Assembly (NCBI RefSeq): GCF_001544095.1
Contig: NZ_BCPT01000013.1
Span: 1-64,000, forward strand
Direction of reading: 5' to 3'
Length of the DNA stretch: 64,000 nucleotides
Origin: Enterococcus casseliflavus NBRC 100478
GTDB lineage: Bacteria; Bacillota; Bacilli; Lactobacillales; Enterococcaceae
Every line of letters starts with the position of its first letter. The first letter of the stretch is position 1. The translations under genes were made by a program, and so were the position numbers. The notes beneath the pieces were generated by a model that worked only from the letters and a program-made list of their open reading frames with translations, searched no databases and was not told the origin of the DNA. Positions 1 to 7,542 of the stretch are shown one piece after another.

Positions 1-385
1 TGGATTTTTTAGAAGTGATAGATGAACGAGACAACTAACGAAAGAACCCCTAGAAGAACACGAGTGATAACTATGCCCACGAAAAAACAAAGCAAGACAT
101 AATACATCCTGCATTTTCTATCTTCATAATATAAGGCTTGATAATAATCGAATGCCAATACACACCGTAACAAAATATAGAACATCATAAAAAAATGAAG
201 AAAGTAGAGCCGTTCCAGATGATAGGTGATTTTCTCTACCGGTATCGTTCGCGATAGTAAACCAATCAAGGGATCGGCAGTGAAAATCAAGATAAAAAAA
301 CCAACCAAGAAGAAGAAAACGTGCTCAATTCCAGCGATATGCTTTTTGTATTCAGGAACAAGCTCATGACGGTTTAAACTTGAAG
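1..385. repeat. Direct repeat copy A (left edge)
   Basis: The DNA here is almost identical to 719-1105 (constant offset of about 719 bases), with scattered substitutions. It covers the C-terminal half of the first membrane-protein gene and its 3' flank. Similarity fades after about 385. The copy starts at the very first base of the window, so the repeat unit probably continues to the left. This is a recent tandem duplication or gene conversion. Confidence 0.85.
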
Positions 386-620
386 TTGTATTCCAGGCTA
401 GCAAAAGTATCATTGCGGTTACAGCTGTCAACCCAATTGCGCGAATATCTGAATTTCCAAGAGTTCTTATAGGTCTAATCGATAATCTACGAGGCCAAAT
501 TTGGGAGCTATGATATGCTTCAAGTAATATTGCAGTCCCCATAATTGTATGATCAATGATGGAATAGATTTTTCCTTTTCGCTGATCACTATCAAGGGGT
601 TGATATCTTTTTTTCAACAC
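9..620 (-). CDS. Multi-pass membrane protein, paralogue 1 of 3 (immunity-like?)
   Basis: I do not recognise a named family. The start is taken as GTG at 620 because GAGGAGG lies 8 bases upstream; an in-frame TTG at 653 has no such site. The product is about 203 residues with roughly five hydrophobic segments. Conserved blocks shared with the two genes upstream are RKGKIYSIIDH near the N-terminus, LNRHELVPEYKKH in the middle, and AFDYYQALYYEDRKC between the last two membrane segments. It is the last of three tandem paralogues transcribed away from a secreted protein gene at 2184. Triplication of a small polytopic membrane protein beside a secreted protein suggests self-immunity, but this is inference; a transporter-like or stress role is not excluded. 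The region is A+T richer than the rest of the window. Confidence 0.75.
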   Translation of the reverse strand: MLKKRYQPLDSDQRKGKIYSIIDHTIMGTAILLEAYHSSQIWPRRLSIRPIRTLGNSDIRAIGLTAVTAMILLLAWNTTSSLNRHELVPEYKKHIAGIEHVFFFLVGFFILIFTADPLIGLLSRTIPVEKITYHLERLYFLHFFMMFYILLRCVLAFDYYQALYYEDRKCRMYYVLLCFFVGIVITRVLLGVLSLVVSFIYHF

Positions 621-718
621 ATTAAAAACCTCCTCACAATTTAAATAAAGCAATCCTGTAACAAACTTATTCGATTGAAAGACAATCTTTTAATCAGCTG
701 AGTCTTGTCTTTTGCTAA

Positions 719-1105
719 TGGATTCTTTTAGAAGGGGTGAATAAATGAGACAAATTAAGTAAGAGCTGCACGAAGAATACGAATGACACCTACGCCCACG
801 AAAAAACAAAGCAAGACATAATACATCCTGCATTTTTTATCTTCATAATAAAAGGCTTGATAATAATCGAATGCCAATACACACCGCAACAAAACATAGA
901 ACATCATAAAAAAATGAAGAAAGTAGAGCCGTTCCAGATGGTAGGTGATTTTCTCTACCGGTATCGTTCGCGATAGTAAACCAATCAAGGGATCGGCAGT
1001 GAAAATCAAGATAAAAAAACCAACCAAGAAGAAGAAAAAGTGCTCAATTCCAGCGATATGCTTTTTGTATTCAGGAACAAGCTCATGACGGTTCAAACTT
1101 AAAGT
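719..1105. repeat. Direct repeat copy B
   Basis: This is the second copy of the near-identical block at 1-385. Both copies encode the same C-terminal part of the membrane protein family (ADPLIGLL, IPVEKITYHLERLYFLHF and following). The upstream, N-terminal parts of the two genes have diverged much more, so the block may be kept alike by gene conversion. Confidence 0.85.
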
Positions 1106-1333
1106 TGTCTCCCAAGCTAGCAAAAACACCATTGCGCTCACAGCCGACAACCCAATCCCACGAATATCTGATCTCCCACGAATTATAGGTCTAATTGGGG
1201 AGCTATGATATGTTTCAAATAATATTGCAGCCCCCATAATTATATGATCAATGATGGAATAGATTTTTCCTTTTCGCTTGTATAACGTCACTTGATCCGT
1301 TTTCCCCAATACAAAGCCCCCTATTCTATTCAT
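755..1333 (-). CDS. Multi-pass membrane protein, paralogue 2 of 3
   Basis: The product is up to 192 residues with about five hydrophobic segments, and its C-terminal half is nearly identical to that of the gene at 9-620. The start is uncertain. ATG at 1333 has no clear ribosome binding site, and an in-frame GTG at 1291 (178 residues) has only a weak GGGG about 12 bases upstream. The absence of a good site may mean poor translation or coupling to the gene upstream. The conserved motif RKGKIYSIIDH is kept. Function is unknown; it is grouped with its paralogues as a candidate immunity or sensor protein of the secreted protein at 2184. Confidence 0.7.
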   Translation of the reverse strand: MNRIGGFVLGKTDQVTLYKRKGKIYSIIDHIIMGAAILFETYHSSPIRPIIRGRSDIRGIGLSAVSAMVFLLAWETTLSLNRHELVPEYKKHIAGIEHFFFFLVGFFILIFTADPLIGLLSRTIPVEKITYHLERLYFLHFFMMFYVLLRCVLAFDYYQAFYYEDKKCRMYYVLLCFFVGVGVIRILRAALT

Positions 1334-1399
1334 AACTGAGTATATTTTTGAAAAAACTTTTCCTATGGCACTGAGGTATGGACGTAAACTCCGAAGACA

Positions 1400-1987
1400 C
1401 TATTTGCGAAATAAAAAGTTTATGGACATGATCCACATATAGAAGAGTGCACCTCCTACTAGAAATAAAAAGCTGTATACATAAATATAGCCCATGTAGC
1501 ATTTTCTTTTTTTGTAATAAAAGGCTTGATAGTAGTCAAAAGCGAATAAACACCGTATCAAAGCGAACAGTAACATACGTAGATTGAGAAAATACAATCG
1601 ATCGAAGTGATACATAATCTGTTCCAAAGGTAATTGGTTTCGAAAAAGCAAATGATTAATTAAGCTTTCTGATCTGAATAAAAGCAAAATAAAAGAGACG
1701 AGTAAACCGAGAAAAAAGCTGATTTCTATACTATGTTTTTTTTCTTTAGGAATGTTTTTATGCGCATTCAACAAATAGGTCTTATAAAGAGAGTAGGACA
1801 TTAATACGCTAAATAAGCCACCTACCATATACTCGTTCGTCCCCGGAATATGTAAATACTTAGGAATCGTAAGCGGAAAAGAATGATATGCACTAAAACA
1901 AAGGGCTGAGGTGATCACTAGATAATCAATCAAAGCATACAATTTTCCTTTAGTTGTATCATCGTCGAATATCTTGAATTTTTTCAC
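1400..1987 (-). CDS. Multi-pass membrane protein, paralogue 3 of 3 (divergent)
   Basis: GTG at 1987 is chosen because a very strong GAGGAGGGAGGG lies just upstream; this gives 195 residues and matches the lengths of the two paralogues. The open frame itself runs to a TTG at 2089 without a binding site. It shares the family pattern (KGKLYALIDY, LNAHKNIPKEKKH, LPLEQIMYHFDRLYFLN, RCLFAFDYYQAFYYKKRKC) but is clearly diverged from the two near-identical copies downstream. About five membrane segments are visible. It is the first gene of the leftward group and lies directly behind the promoter and palindrome at 2130-2158. Function is unknown. Confidence 0.75.
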   Translation of the reverse strand: MKKFKIFDDDTTKGKLYALIDYLVITSALCFSAYHSFPLTIPKYLHIPGTNEYMVGGLFSVLMSYSLYKTYLLNAHKNIPKEKKHSIEISFFLGLLVSFILLLFRSESLINHLLFRNQLPLEQIMYHFDRLYFLNLRMLLFALIRCLFAFDYYQAFYYKKRKCYMGYIYVYSFLFLVGGALFYMWIMSINFLFRK

Positions 1988-2129
1988 TTCCCTCCCTCCT
2001 CTTTTAGCAAGCAAGGTTATCTGCTTAGGGATACCTCCAAAAATTAAGACGAAATAACTAATCCTACATTTTTTAAACAAATTAATCAAATTTAAATAAA
2101 ATAATTCATTTTTGTATTTTTATATGATA

Positions 2130-2158
2130 AATTTAACTTGTATAACACGTGTTGTCAA
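2130..2158 (-). promoter_or_regulatory. Leftward promoter for the membrane-protein group
   Basis: On the minus strand TTGACA (2153-2158) is followed after exactly 17 bases by TAAATT (2130-2135). This is a perfect -35 and a fair -10 in the 94-base intergenic region between the divergent genes. Confidence 0.55.
2144..2153. promoter_or_regulatory. Palindromic candidate operator
   Basis: AACACGTGTT is a perfect 10-base palindrome placed in the spacer and at the edge of the -35 of the leftward promoter, and upstream of the AGGAGG of the rightward gene. A protein bound here could control both directions. No regulator gene is visible next to it. Confidence 0.4.
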
Positions 2159-2183
2159 ACTTTAATTATGAGGAGGAATTGAA

Positions 2184-3203
2184 ATGAAGCAAAAATATTC
2201 AGTTATATTGTTACTTGTCGTTTTACTGAGTGGTTTTTTCTCACCAATCACGGCATATGCTGTCAGTGAGAGTGGCAATTTTGCAGATGTTCCTGATGAC
2301 CATTACGAAAAAGCGAATCTATTGGTCGCCCTTGAAGAAGAGCTAGTAGAAATCGGTTTATCTTTGGAAATCATTGCTAATACGAGTATCGATTTTGAAA
2401 ATTTACAGTACCAGTCACTATTGCCAGCAGAGGAGCGTTCAGAAAGAAATTTACCAGCTGTTACGCCGGTCGTTCCTTTTGAGTTTCCTAAAGTCAAACA
2501 ATTTGCCACTAGAATTTACGGGAACAATCCCACCAATGATCAACTTATGCACACATTTATGCTTTATTATTTTGATGTGCATGATTATGAGCGCAATGCT
2601 GGGCTGGTGGGTGACAGACTTCCCCTTCGTTACTACCCTGAATATTACACCTTCAATGACACCAACGCTTACAATGCCTTTCTTAGAACCACTACGGGAA
2701 CCAAGTACTTGAATTTTGCGTTATCATCTTATGATACGGTAACTAGTCTCAAAGATTATTTTTCAAATCTAGATATCTATAACCTTAAAAATCATGTCTC
2801 TAACGTAAAAAAATCCATTGCGGGATATAAGACCTTAGAACATGGAGCCTCTTTTATTGATGCTATTCATAAATATTTCACTGAAGAAAAATCTTCATTA
2901 GAATCCATAAACTCCCCAGAAAAATTCATGGAAGAAATTTCCAAGATGATCGATACACAAGAAACCATTGATCAAGCTTCGAAAAAGGCTTTAAAAGGGA
3001 TGTATGACACCGTTTTAGACTCTGTCTTTCTTTTACTCCTGGGTGCAAATCCAATTGGGATAGCGGGAATTGCTACCATGTATGTTACCGCTATGGCGAC
3101 AATGTACGTATCTATTATTGATCTTGCTGCCATCAATACTTTAGCGGGTACACGAAACAGCCGGCTAAACTTTAGACAGCTTAATAATTGGGGTATGTGG
3201 TAG
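2184..3203 (+). CDS. Secreted protein with C-terminal hydrophobic hairpin, possible pore-forming toxin
   Basis: Not a family I can name. It starts at ATG 2184 behind AGGAGG. The first 27 residues form a classical signal peptide (K-rich start, VILLLVVLLSGFF core, likely cut after AYA). The mature part of about 310 residues is mostly polar and helical. Residues about 280-317 form a hydrophobic stretch broken by NPIG at 289-292, that is two membrane-capable helices with a turn, followed by a polar tail ending NNWGMW. A hydrophobic C-terminal hairpin on a secreted protein is what pore-forming colicin-type domains have. Together with the divergent polytopic membrane proteins this suggests a toxin and immunity set. 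The comparison is by architecture only, with no sequence match claimed. Alternatives are a surface protein anchored by its C-terminus or a lysis factor. Confidence 0.7.
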   Translation: MKQKYSVILLLVVLLSGFFSPITAYAVSESGNFADVPDDHYEKANLLVALEEELVEIGLSLEIIANTSIDFENLQYQSLLPAEERSERNLPAVTPVVPFEFPKVKQFATRIYGNNPTNDQLMHTFMLYYFDVHDYERNAGLVGDRLPLRYYPEYYTFNDTNAYNAFLRTTTGTKYLNFALSSYDTVTSLKDYFSNLDIYNLKNHVSNVKKSIAGYKTLEHGASFIDAIHKYFTEEKSSLESINSPEKFMEEISKMIDTQETIDQASKKALKGMYDTVLDSVFLLLLGANPIGIAGIATMYVTAMATMYVSIIDLAAINTLAGTRNSRLNFRQLNNWGMW

Positions 3204-3252
3204 CAAATAAAAATCAATTTGTTACATAACCCACCAATTAATATATAAAGAA

Positions 3253-3288
3253 GGAGCCTTCGGAAATCAATTGATTTTCGAAGGCTCC
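3253..3288. terminator. Bidirectional terminator hairpin
   Basis: An 18-base stem (GGAGCCTTCG ... CGAAGGCTCC, one wobble) sits between the convergent genes ending at 3203 and 3304. The T-run is weak on both sides. Confidence 0.7.
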
Positions 3289-3303
3289 ATCTTCTATCGT
3301 TGT

Positions 3304-3603
3304 TTATTTCTGTAAAGCTTTTTTCATCATACTGATCACAGAATCAAACTGGGAATGCTCATTGACGACTTGATCGGCTTTTTGCCGATTGGGGCGGTCT
3401 TTTAGAAAGTCGAAGATTTGGTTTTCATTCTGGATGCCTAATTTAGCCATAAACTCATCCAAGTTCTGAAAATCCGTATACTTTTGTAAGAAGTCATTGT
3501 TCAACAACGCCTTTACATCAAGATCCCCTTTTTGATACGCTTGATAAAGGCTAGTCAGTTCACTGAAACTGAAATTTGCTTTTAATTGATCCATCCATCC
3601 CAT
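3304..3603 (-). CDS. Small conserved protein, unknown function
   Basis: A 99-residue soluble, mostly helical, charged protein without signal peptide or membrane segment. I recognise no family. Its ATG at 3603 follows directly on the stop codon of the nicotinamidase gene (3604-4167), and its ribosome binding site AAGGAGG lies inside the last codons of that gene, so the two are translationally coupled. Pairing with a nicotinamidase hints at NAD salvage only by position. Translation reads MGWMDQLKANFSF at the start and ends MMKKALQK. It is the last gene of this short operon before the terminator at 3253. Confidence 0.75.
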   Translation of the reverse strand: MGWMDQLKANFSFSELTSLYQAYQKGDLDVKALLNNDFLQKYTDFQNLDEFMAKLGIQNENQIFDFLKDRPNRQKADQVVNEHSQFDSVISMMKKALQK

Positions 3604-4167
3604 TTATGCTTCCTCCTTCGCAGAAATGATTTTCGCGCCTAGGGTATTTTCAAAATGGCGTAGTGCCCATTCATGTCCGACCGCGTCAAAGCTGGCAACG
3701 GTATCTGCATCGATCACCAGTTGGTAGCCTAAATTATAGGCATCCACTGCTGTATGCAAGACACAGATGTCGGTACAAACGCCGGTCAGGTACAATTCCG
3801 TAATCCCTCTTTCCCGCAGACGGATGTCTAAGTCGGTACCGCTAAAGGCGGAGTAATGACGCTTGTCGATCCAATAGACATTTGGCGCTTCCTGATAGTT
3901 TTCATAAAGCGGTGCTAGACGGCCGTAAAGATGTCGCCCCGTACTGCCCGCAAGATTGTGGGGTGGGAACAAGCGGTTTTCAGGATGATAGTTGTCTGTT
4001 TCCTCATGACGATCAATGGCAAAAACGACATACTCACCGGCTTCGATAAAGGCTTGCGTCCGAGCCACTAAGGCAGCTTCAATCGCTTGCCCAGCAGCAC
4101 CCGTGGTCAATCGTCCCTCATCTGCAACAAAATCAAACGTATAATCAATGGATAGTAATGCTCTCAT
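3604..4167 (-). CDS. pncA: Nicotinamidase / isochorismatase-family hydrolase
   Basis: 187 residues, of the size usual for bacterial nicotinamidases of the cysteine hydrolase fold. The catalytic triad can be read as Asp8 (LLSIDYTFDF), Lys102 (WIDKRHYSAF) and Cys135 (TGVCTDICVLHTA). The metal site is Asp52-x-His54 with His70. It converts nicotinamide to nicotinate for NAD salvage in the cytosol. The start ATG 4167 is preceded by GAGGAGG. A related amidohydrolase activity within the family is possible, but the D-x-H metal motif and the GVCTDICV block favour nicotinamidase. It is coupled with the small gene downstream. Confidence 0.88.
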   Translation of the reverse strand: MRALLSIDYTFDFVADEGRLTTGAAGQAIEAALVARTQAFIEAGEYVVFAIDRHEETDNYHPENRLFPPHNLAGSTGRHLYGRLAPLYENYQEAPNVYWIDKRHYSAFSGTDLDIRLRERGITELYLTGVCTDICVLHTAVDAYNLGYQLVIDADTVASFDAVGHEWALRHFENTLGAKIISAKEEA

Positions 4168-4210
4168 GCTTCCTTCCTCCTCGTACGGATCGGCTCTCCT
4201 GTTTTTTAAG

Positions 4211-4906
4211 TTACTTTAATGTTTCAACGAATGCCAAGACCATTTCAGCGGAACGCTTGCCAGCTTCTAAGATAAACTCATCAAAAGAGACGGTTGCTGC
4301 GTGGTCGGCGGTGTCGCTGATCGCGCGCACGATCAAGAAAGGAATATTGAATTGCTGCGCGGTCTGTGCGATCGCGGCGCCTTCCATCTCACAAGCCAAG
4401 GCATCTGGAAAATGTCCTAAAATCTCCTGTACTTTTTGCGGGTCATGAATGAAGCTGTCACCGGTAACGATCAGTCCCTTTTTCACGGTATGATGGGTCG
4501 CTTCTGCGGCTTTCGTCATCTCACTGATCAAATAGCGGCTGGCTTCATAATACAAAGGCATCCCGCCAGGCAGCTGGCCATATTCATAACCAAAGCCCGT
4601 CACATCGACATCAAAATAGGCCACTTTATCTGAAATCACTAAATCCCCTACTTGTAAGCCGTCACCGATCCCACCAGCTGATCCAGTATTGATCACCATA
4701 TTGACCCCGTATTGTTGGATCAATAAACTAGTGGTGATCGATGCCAGAACTTTGCCGATACCTGAACGAACGACGATCACTTCATGATTGCCGATACTTC
4801 CTGAAATAAATAGTGCGCCGCCGCGTTCCCAAGAAAGCGGTGAAATCAACTGTTCCCGCAACGCCTTGATTTCTTCCTCCATTGCACCAATAATGCCAAT
4901 TTTCAT
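4211..4906 (-). CDS. mtnN: 5'-methylthioadenosine / S-adenosylhomocysteine nucleosidase
   Basis: The start is ATG 4906, with TAGGAGG seven bases upstream, giving 231 residues, the family's normal length. The open frame extends 11 codons further without a binding site. The N-terminus MKIGIIGAMEEEI carries the general acid Glu12. The ribose-binding CEMEGAA block and the catalytic Asp of the AISDTADHAA segment are intact. The enzyme cleaves MTA and SAH to adenine and a thioribose or ribosylhomocysteine, recycling the by-products of methyl transfer and feeding autoinducer-2 synthesis when luxS is present. It stands alone here: the next gene upstream is on the other strand. Confidence 0.95.
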   Translation of the reverse strand: MKIGIIGAMEEEIKALREQLISPLSWERGGALFISGSIGNHEVIVVRSGIGKVLASITTSLLIQQYGVNMVINTGSAGGIGDGLQVGDLVISDKVAYFDVDVTGFGYEYGQLPGGMPLYYEASRYLISEMTKAAEATHHTVKKGLIVTGDSFIHDPQKVQEILGHFPDALACEMEGAAIAQTAQQFNIPFLIVRAISDTADHAATVSFDEFILEAGKRSAEMVLAFVETLK

Positions 4907-5057
4907 GTGTTTGCCTCCTACTTCTCGTTTATTTTTCATCCTTTAAAATGAAAAATAACAGAAATTCCCACGTATCTACTGACGTGTTTTTCTCCTTTCA
5001 TGATAAACTAGTTTTGACGAAACGAACAGTTTTTTGTCATTATAAAAGGAGGCACTT

Positions 5058-5660
5058 ATGTCTGAAATTTTCAAAGCCATGGCAGCAAAATACGATACCC
5101 CTGAACGGATCGCGTTAGCACAATTAGTCACCCAAACCCTTGAACCTTATTTTAAAGACAACCAGCACCACACTCTGATCGATATCGGCGGCGGTACCGG
5201 CCTGGTAAGTCTGCCCTTAGCAGCTTATGTCCAGCACTTAGCCATCTGGGATACTGCCCCTAACATGATCGAGGTTTCTGAAAAAAAAATCAACCAACTG
5301 CAGCTGGCCAATGCTTCTGCAACTGTCCACGATCTGCTGCAAGAATCCTTACAAGCAAAAGCAGACGCTGTGCTGCTATCCCTCGTCTTGCTGCATATTC
5401 CTGACACAGCCGCTATGATGGAAAAACTATACGCCTTGCTACAGCCAGGAGGAACCCTTTATCTAGTGGATTTTCTCAAAAATCCCGCCGTGTCTCACCC
5501 GCTCGTTCATAATGGGTTCGATCCTTCCGCATTGAATCAACTGGCAGAGACGACTGGGTTTACTGCCACTTCCTTTACCGTTTTTCATGAAGCGGATCAT
5601 TTGTTCATGAATCAGCCAGCTGCCATGTTTTTAGCTATTTTGAAAAAGCCGACCGAATAA
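5058..5660 (+). CDS. Class I SAM-dependent methyltransferase
   Basis: 200 residues with the Rossmann-type motif I HTLIDIGGGTGLVSLPLA near residues 38-56 and the motif around LLSLVLLHIPD, followed by LLQPGGTLYLVDF, typical of small-molecule methyltransferases. ATG 5058 has AAAAGGAGG at the right distance. The substrate cannot be told. It is divergent from mtnN, whose product destroys the SAH that this enzyme would make; that is a reasonable functional link but only positional. A TTGACG at 5014 may be its -35. It ends at a strong bidirectional terminator. Confidence 0.85.
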   Translation: MSEIFKAMAAKYDTPERIALAQLVTQTLEPYFKDNQHHTLIDIGGGTGLVSLPLAAYVQHLAIWDTAPNMIEVSEKKINQLQLANASATVHDLLQESLQAKADAVLLSLVLLHIPDTAAMMEKLYALLQPGGTLYLVDFLKNPAVSHPLVHNGFDPSALNQLAETTGFTATSFTVFHEADHLFMNQPAAMFLAILKKPTE

Positions 5661-5661
5661 C

Positions 5662-5703
5662 AAAAAAGCCGCACTTGCAGAAGATGCAGGGGCGGCTTTT
5701 TCT
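5662..5703. terminator. Bidirectional Rho-independent terminator
   Basis: AAAAAAGCCGC / GCGGCTTTTT stem with an inner ACTTGCAG/TGCAGG extension, T-run on both strands, between the convergent genes at 5660 and 5718. Confidence 0.9.
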
Positions 5704-5717
5704 TAGTACTAGAAGAA

Positions 5718-6014
5718 TCACAACAAAAAGATCGCTAAACCAACGACGACTAACAATAAAGTGACGATCACAATGGCTTTCATTAAAAAACGGTTCAGAT
5801 CCCGAGATTTCTGGTTCTCACCGGCACGGGTCTTCGTGATTTCTTTGTTTTTCTTGCGCACTTTTCGGTAGTGGTTATCAATTTGTTTTTCTTTTTGTTT
5901 CCATTCCTTCTTGCTTTGCTTTTCTACGATTTGCTGATTGCGTTCAGCTGCTGCTTGTTCTTCTTCGCGTCTGCGTCGAAGCTCACTGCGGGTGATCAAT
6001 GGTTCTTTAGGCAA
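5718..6014 (-). CDS. Small tail-anchored protein, unknown
   Basis: 98 residues: about 70 strongly charged residues (RRRREEEQAAAERN, repeated KK and EK pairs, likely coiled coil) followed by one C-terminal membrane helix (AIVIVTLLLVVVGLAIFLL). This is a tail-anchored layout with the charged part in the cytosol. It overlaps the end of the ADP-ribose pyrophosphatase gene by 8 bases and is surely cotranscribed with it. No function is known to me; the conserved pairing with the NUDIX gene is positional only. Confidence 0.75.
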   Translation of the reverse strand: MPKEPLITRSELRRRREEEQAAAERNQQIVEKQSKKEWKQKEKQIDNHYRKVRKKNKEITKTRAGENQKSRDLNRFLMKAIVIVTLLLVVVGLAIFLL

Positions 6015-6585
6015 GTCCGTTCCTCCGTTTCAAGTCCAGCAACTCCCAAAATTGGATCGCAAACACGGTCTTCGCATCACAGATCGTTCCATCAGCGATA
6101 GCGGCTTGTGCTTGCTCTAAGGTCAATTCATAGACTTCCAGCACTTCATCTTCGTCTTGCGGTAAGGGATTTGTCACTTTTTCCAGTTCTTTGGCATAAT
6201 AGACGTGCAAGAGCTCATTAGCAAAGCCTGGTGAAAGGTACATCGAAGAAACGTGCTCCAGCGTTTTTGCACGATAGCCGGTCTCTTCTTCTAATTCCCG
6301 GGCGCCAGTCAAATCTGGACGAGCGCCTTCTCCTGGATCGATTTTTCCTGCTGGTATCTCTAAAATCACTCGCTCTAACGGTTTTCTGAATTGGCGAACA
6401 AACAGCATTTTGTTCTCACTTGTCAAGGCGATCACGGCAACACCACCAGGGTGAAAGACTAGTTCGCGTTTACTGGTCCCGCCATTTGGCAAGGAGACAT
6501 CATCAACGACCACATCAATGATCTTGCCATGGAAAATTTCATTCCGTTGGATCGTTTTTTCTTCAAAATCTTTAAATTCTAACAT
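6007..6585 (-). CDS. nudF: ADP-ribose pyrophosphatase (NUDIX hydrolase)
   Basis: 192 residues, close to Bacillus NudF in length. The NUDIX box is present as GKIDPGEGARPDLTGA followed by RELEEETGY; the stretch between the first Glu and the REL is two residues longer than in the canonical GX5EX7REUXEEXGU, while the metal-binding Glu residues are kept. It also has the N-terminal substrate strand (MLEFKDFEEKTIQRNEIFHG) and the AVIALT and VRQFRKP segments of ADP-ribose hydrolases. It removes free ADP-ribose, giving AMP and ribose 5-phosphate. Cotranscribed with the tail-anchored protein at 5718. Confidence 0.9.
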   Translation of the reverse strand: MLEFKDFEEKTIQRNEIFHGKIIDVVVDDVSLPNGGTSKRELVFHPGGVAVIALTSENKMLFVRQFRKPLERVILEIPAGKIDPGEGARPDLTGARELEEETGYRAKTLEHVSSMYLSPGFANELLHVYYAKELEKVTNPLPQDEDEVLEVYELTLEQAQAAIADGTICDAKTVFAIQFWELLDLKRRNGLA

Positions 6586-6803
6586 CTATCGACACCTAAC
6601 TTTCCTCATACGTCTTATCTATCAAACACTTTAGCATAATTTAGAAAAAATATCTTCTTAAGAAATAGCAAGAAAGCTTATGAATTTACTAAAAATCGGA
6701 AAATCCACCCCAAGTCTGATATTTTTCTTTTAGTGAACATGCTAAAATAAAGATGTCGAATAACCCAATCTACTTGTCCAAGAGATTTTTAGGAGGAGGA
6801 AAA

Positions 6804-7445
6804 ATGAAAAAAAACATCTGGCTGATCGTTGGTGCGATCGTCCTCATCAGTATTATTTTTAACGTAGTAGGCGATTCATTTGCGAGCCTATTATTAATCG
6901 TCGGTGCGATTTTAGTCTACGTCGGTATTAGAGGGCGTAAAGTTCCAGCAGCCGATCCACAAGTTTTGCCTTCTTTAACGAGAGAACGAGAAGCCCATTA
7001 CTTGAAAAGCGGAATGACTGCTCGTGAGATCGAATTGTTCCGTGAAACGATGAATCAGACGAAACACCAAATCGATAAATACCAAAAAAATATCACTAGC
7101 AATAACAAGTTAAAAGCCATTGACTTGCGTCACGATGCCTTGCGTGCCTCAAAAGCTCTTTTCAAAGAACTCGTGAAAGAACCGACCAAACTGCCTTTGG
7201 CAAGTCATTTCCTTTATACACACTTGCCCAACATGGTCGATTTGACCGATAAGTTCATTGAAATCAATAGCCATGAGATCAAAAGTCGTGAGACCTATGA
7301 TAAAATCGAGGAAAGCACCCAAATCATCGAGCAAATGGCTTCCTTGATCGCCAAAGACTACTCCCAATTTGTAGCAGACGATCTTGATGACATGGATGTT
7401 GAGTTATCCATTGCCAAACAAAGCATAAAACGAGATAATGAATAG
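6804..7445 (+). CDS. xpaC: XpaC-like membrane protein
   Basis: The start is ATG 6804, directly behind AGGAGGAGGAAAA; the frame is open 17 codons further upstream without reason to be used. 213 residues: two membrane helices in the first 50 residues (NIWLIVGAIVLISIIFNVVG and SLLLIVGAILVYVGIRG), then a soluble helical domain with REREAHYLKSGMT and the C-terminal part of the 5-bromo-4-chloroindolyl phosphate hydrolysis family (XpaC). The biochemical role of the family is unsettled. It precedes telA, the usual partner, and a terminator lies between them. Confidence 0.85.
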   Translation: MKKNIWLIVGAIVLISIIFNVVGDSFASLLLIVGAILVYVGIRGRKVPAADPQVLPSLTREREAHYLKSGMTAREIELFRETMNQTKHQIDKYQKNITSNNKLKAIDLRHDALRASKALFKELVKEPTKLPLASHFLYTHLPNMVDLTDKFIEINSHEIKSRETYDKIEESTQIIEQMASLIAKDYSQFVADDLDDMDVELSIAKQSIKRDNE

Positions 7446-7482
7446 GGATAGATTCTGATTGGCAACAAGAAAAGAATCTAAA

Positions 7483-7511
7483 AAAAAATCTAGCCCAGGC
7501 TAGATTTTTTT
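7483..7511 (+). terminator. Terminator between xpaC and telA
   Basis: AAAAAATCTAGCC-CAG-GGCTAGATTTTTT: a near-perfect stem with T-run, 32 bases before the telA start. It should reduce readthrough and set the xpaC:telA ratio, or act as an attenuator. Confidence 0.8.
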
Positions 7512-7542
7512 CGAAAGCAGACAATTATTAGGAGGAGTTATT

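Noticed and set aside
2374-2712. A 112-residue frame inside the secreted protein gene
   Set aside because: It lies in another frame of a gene with signal peptide and good ribosome binding site, and has no binding site of its own.
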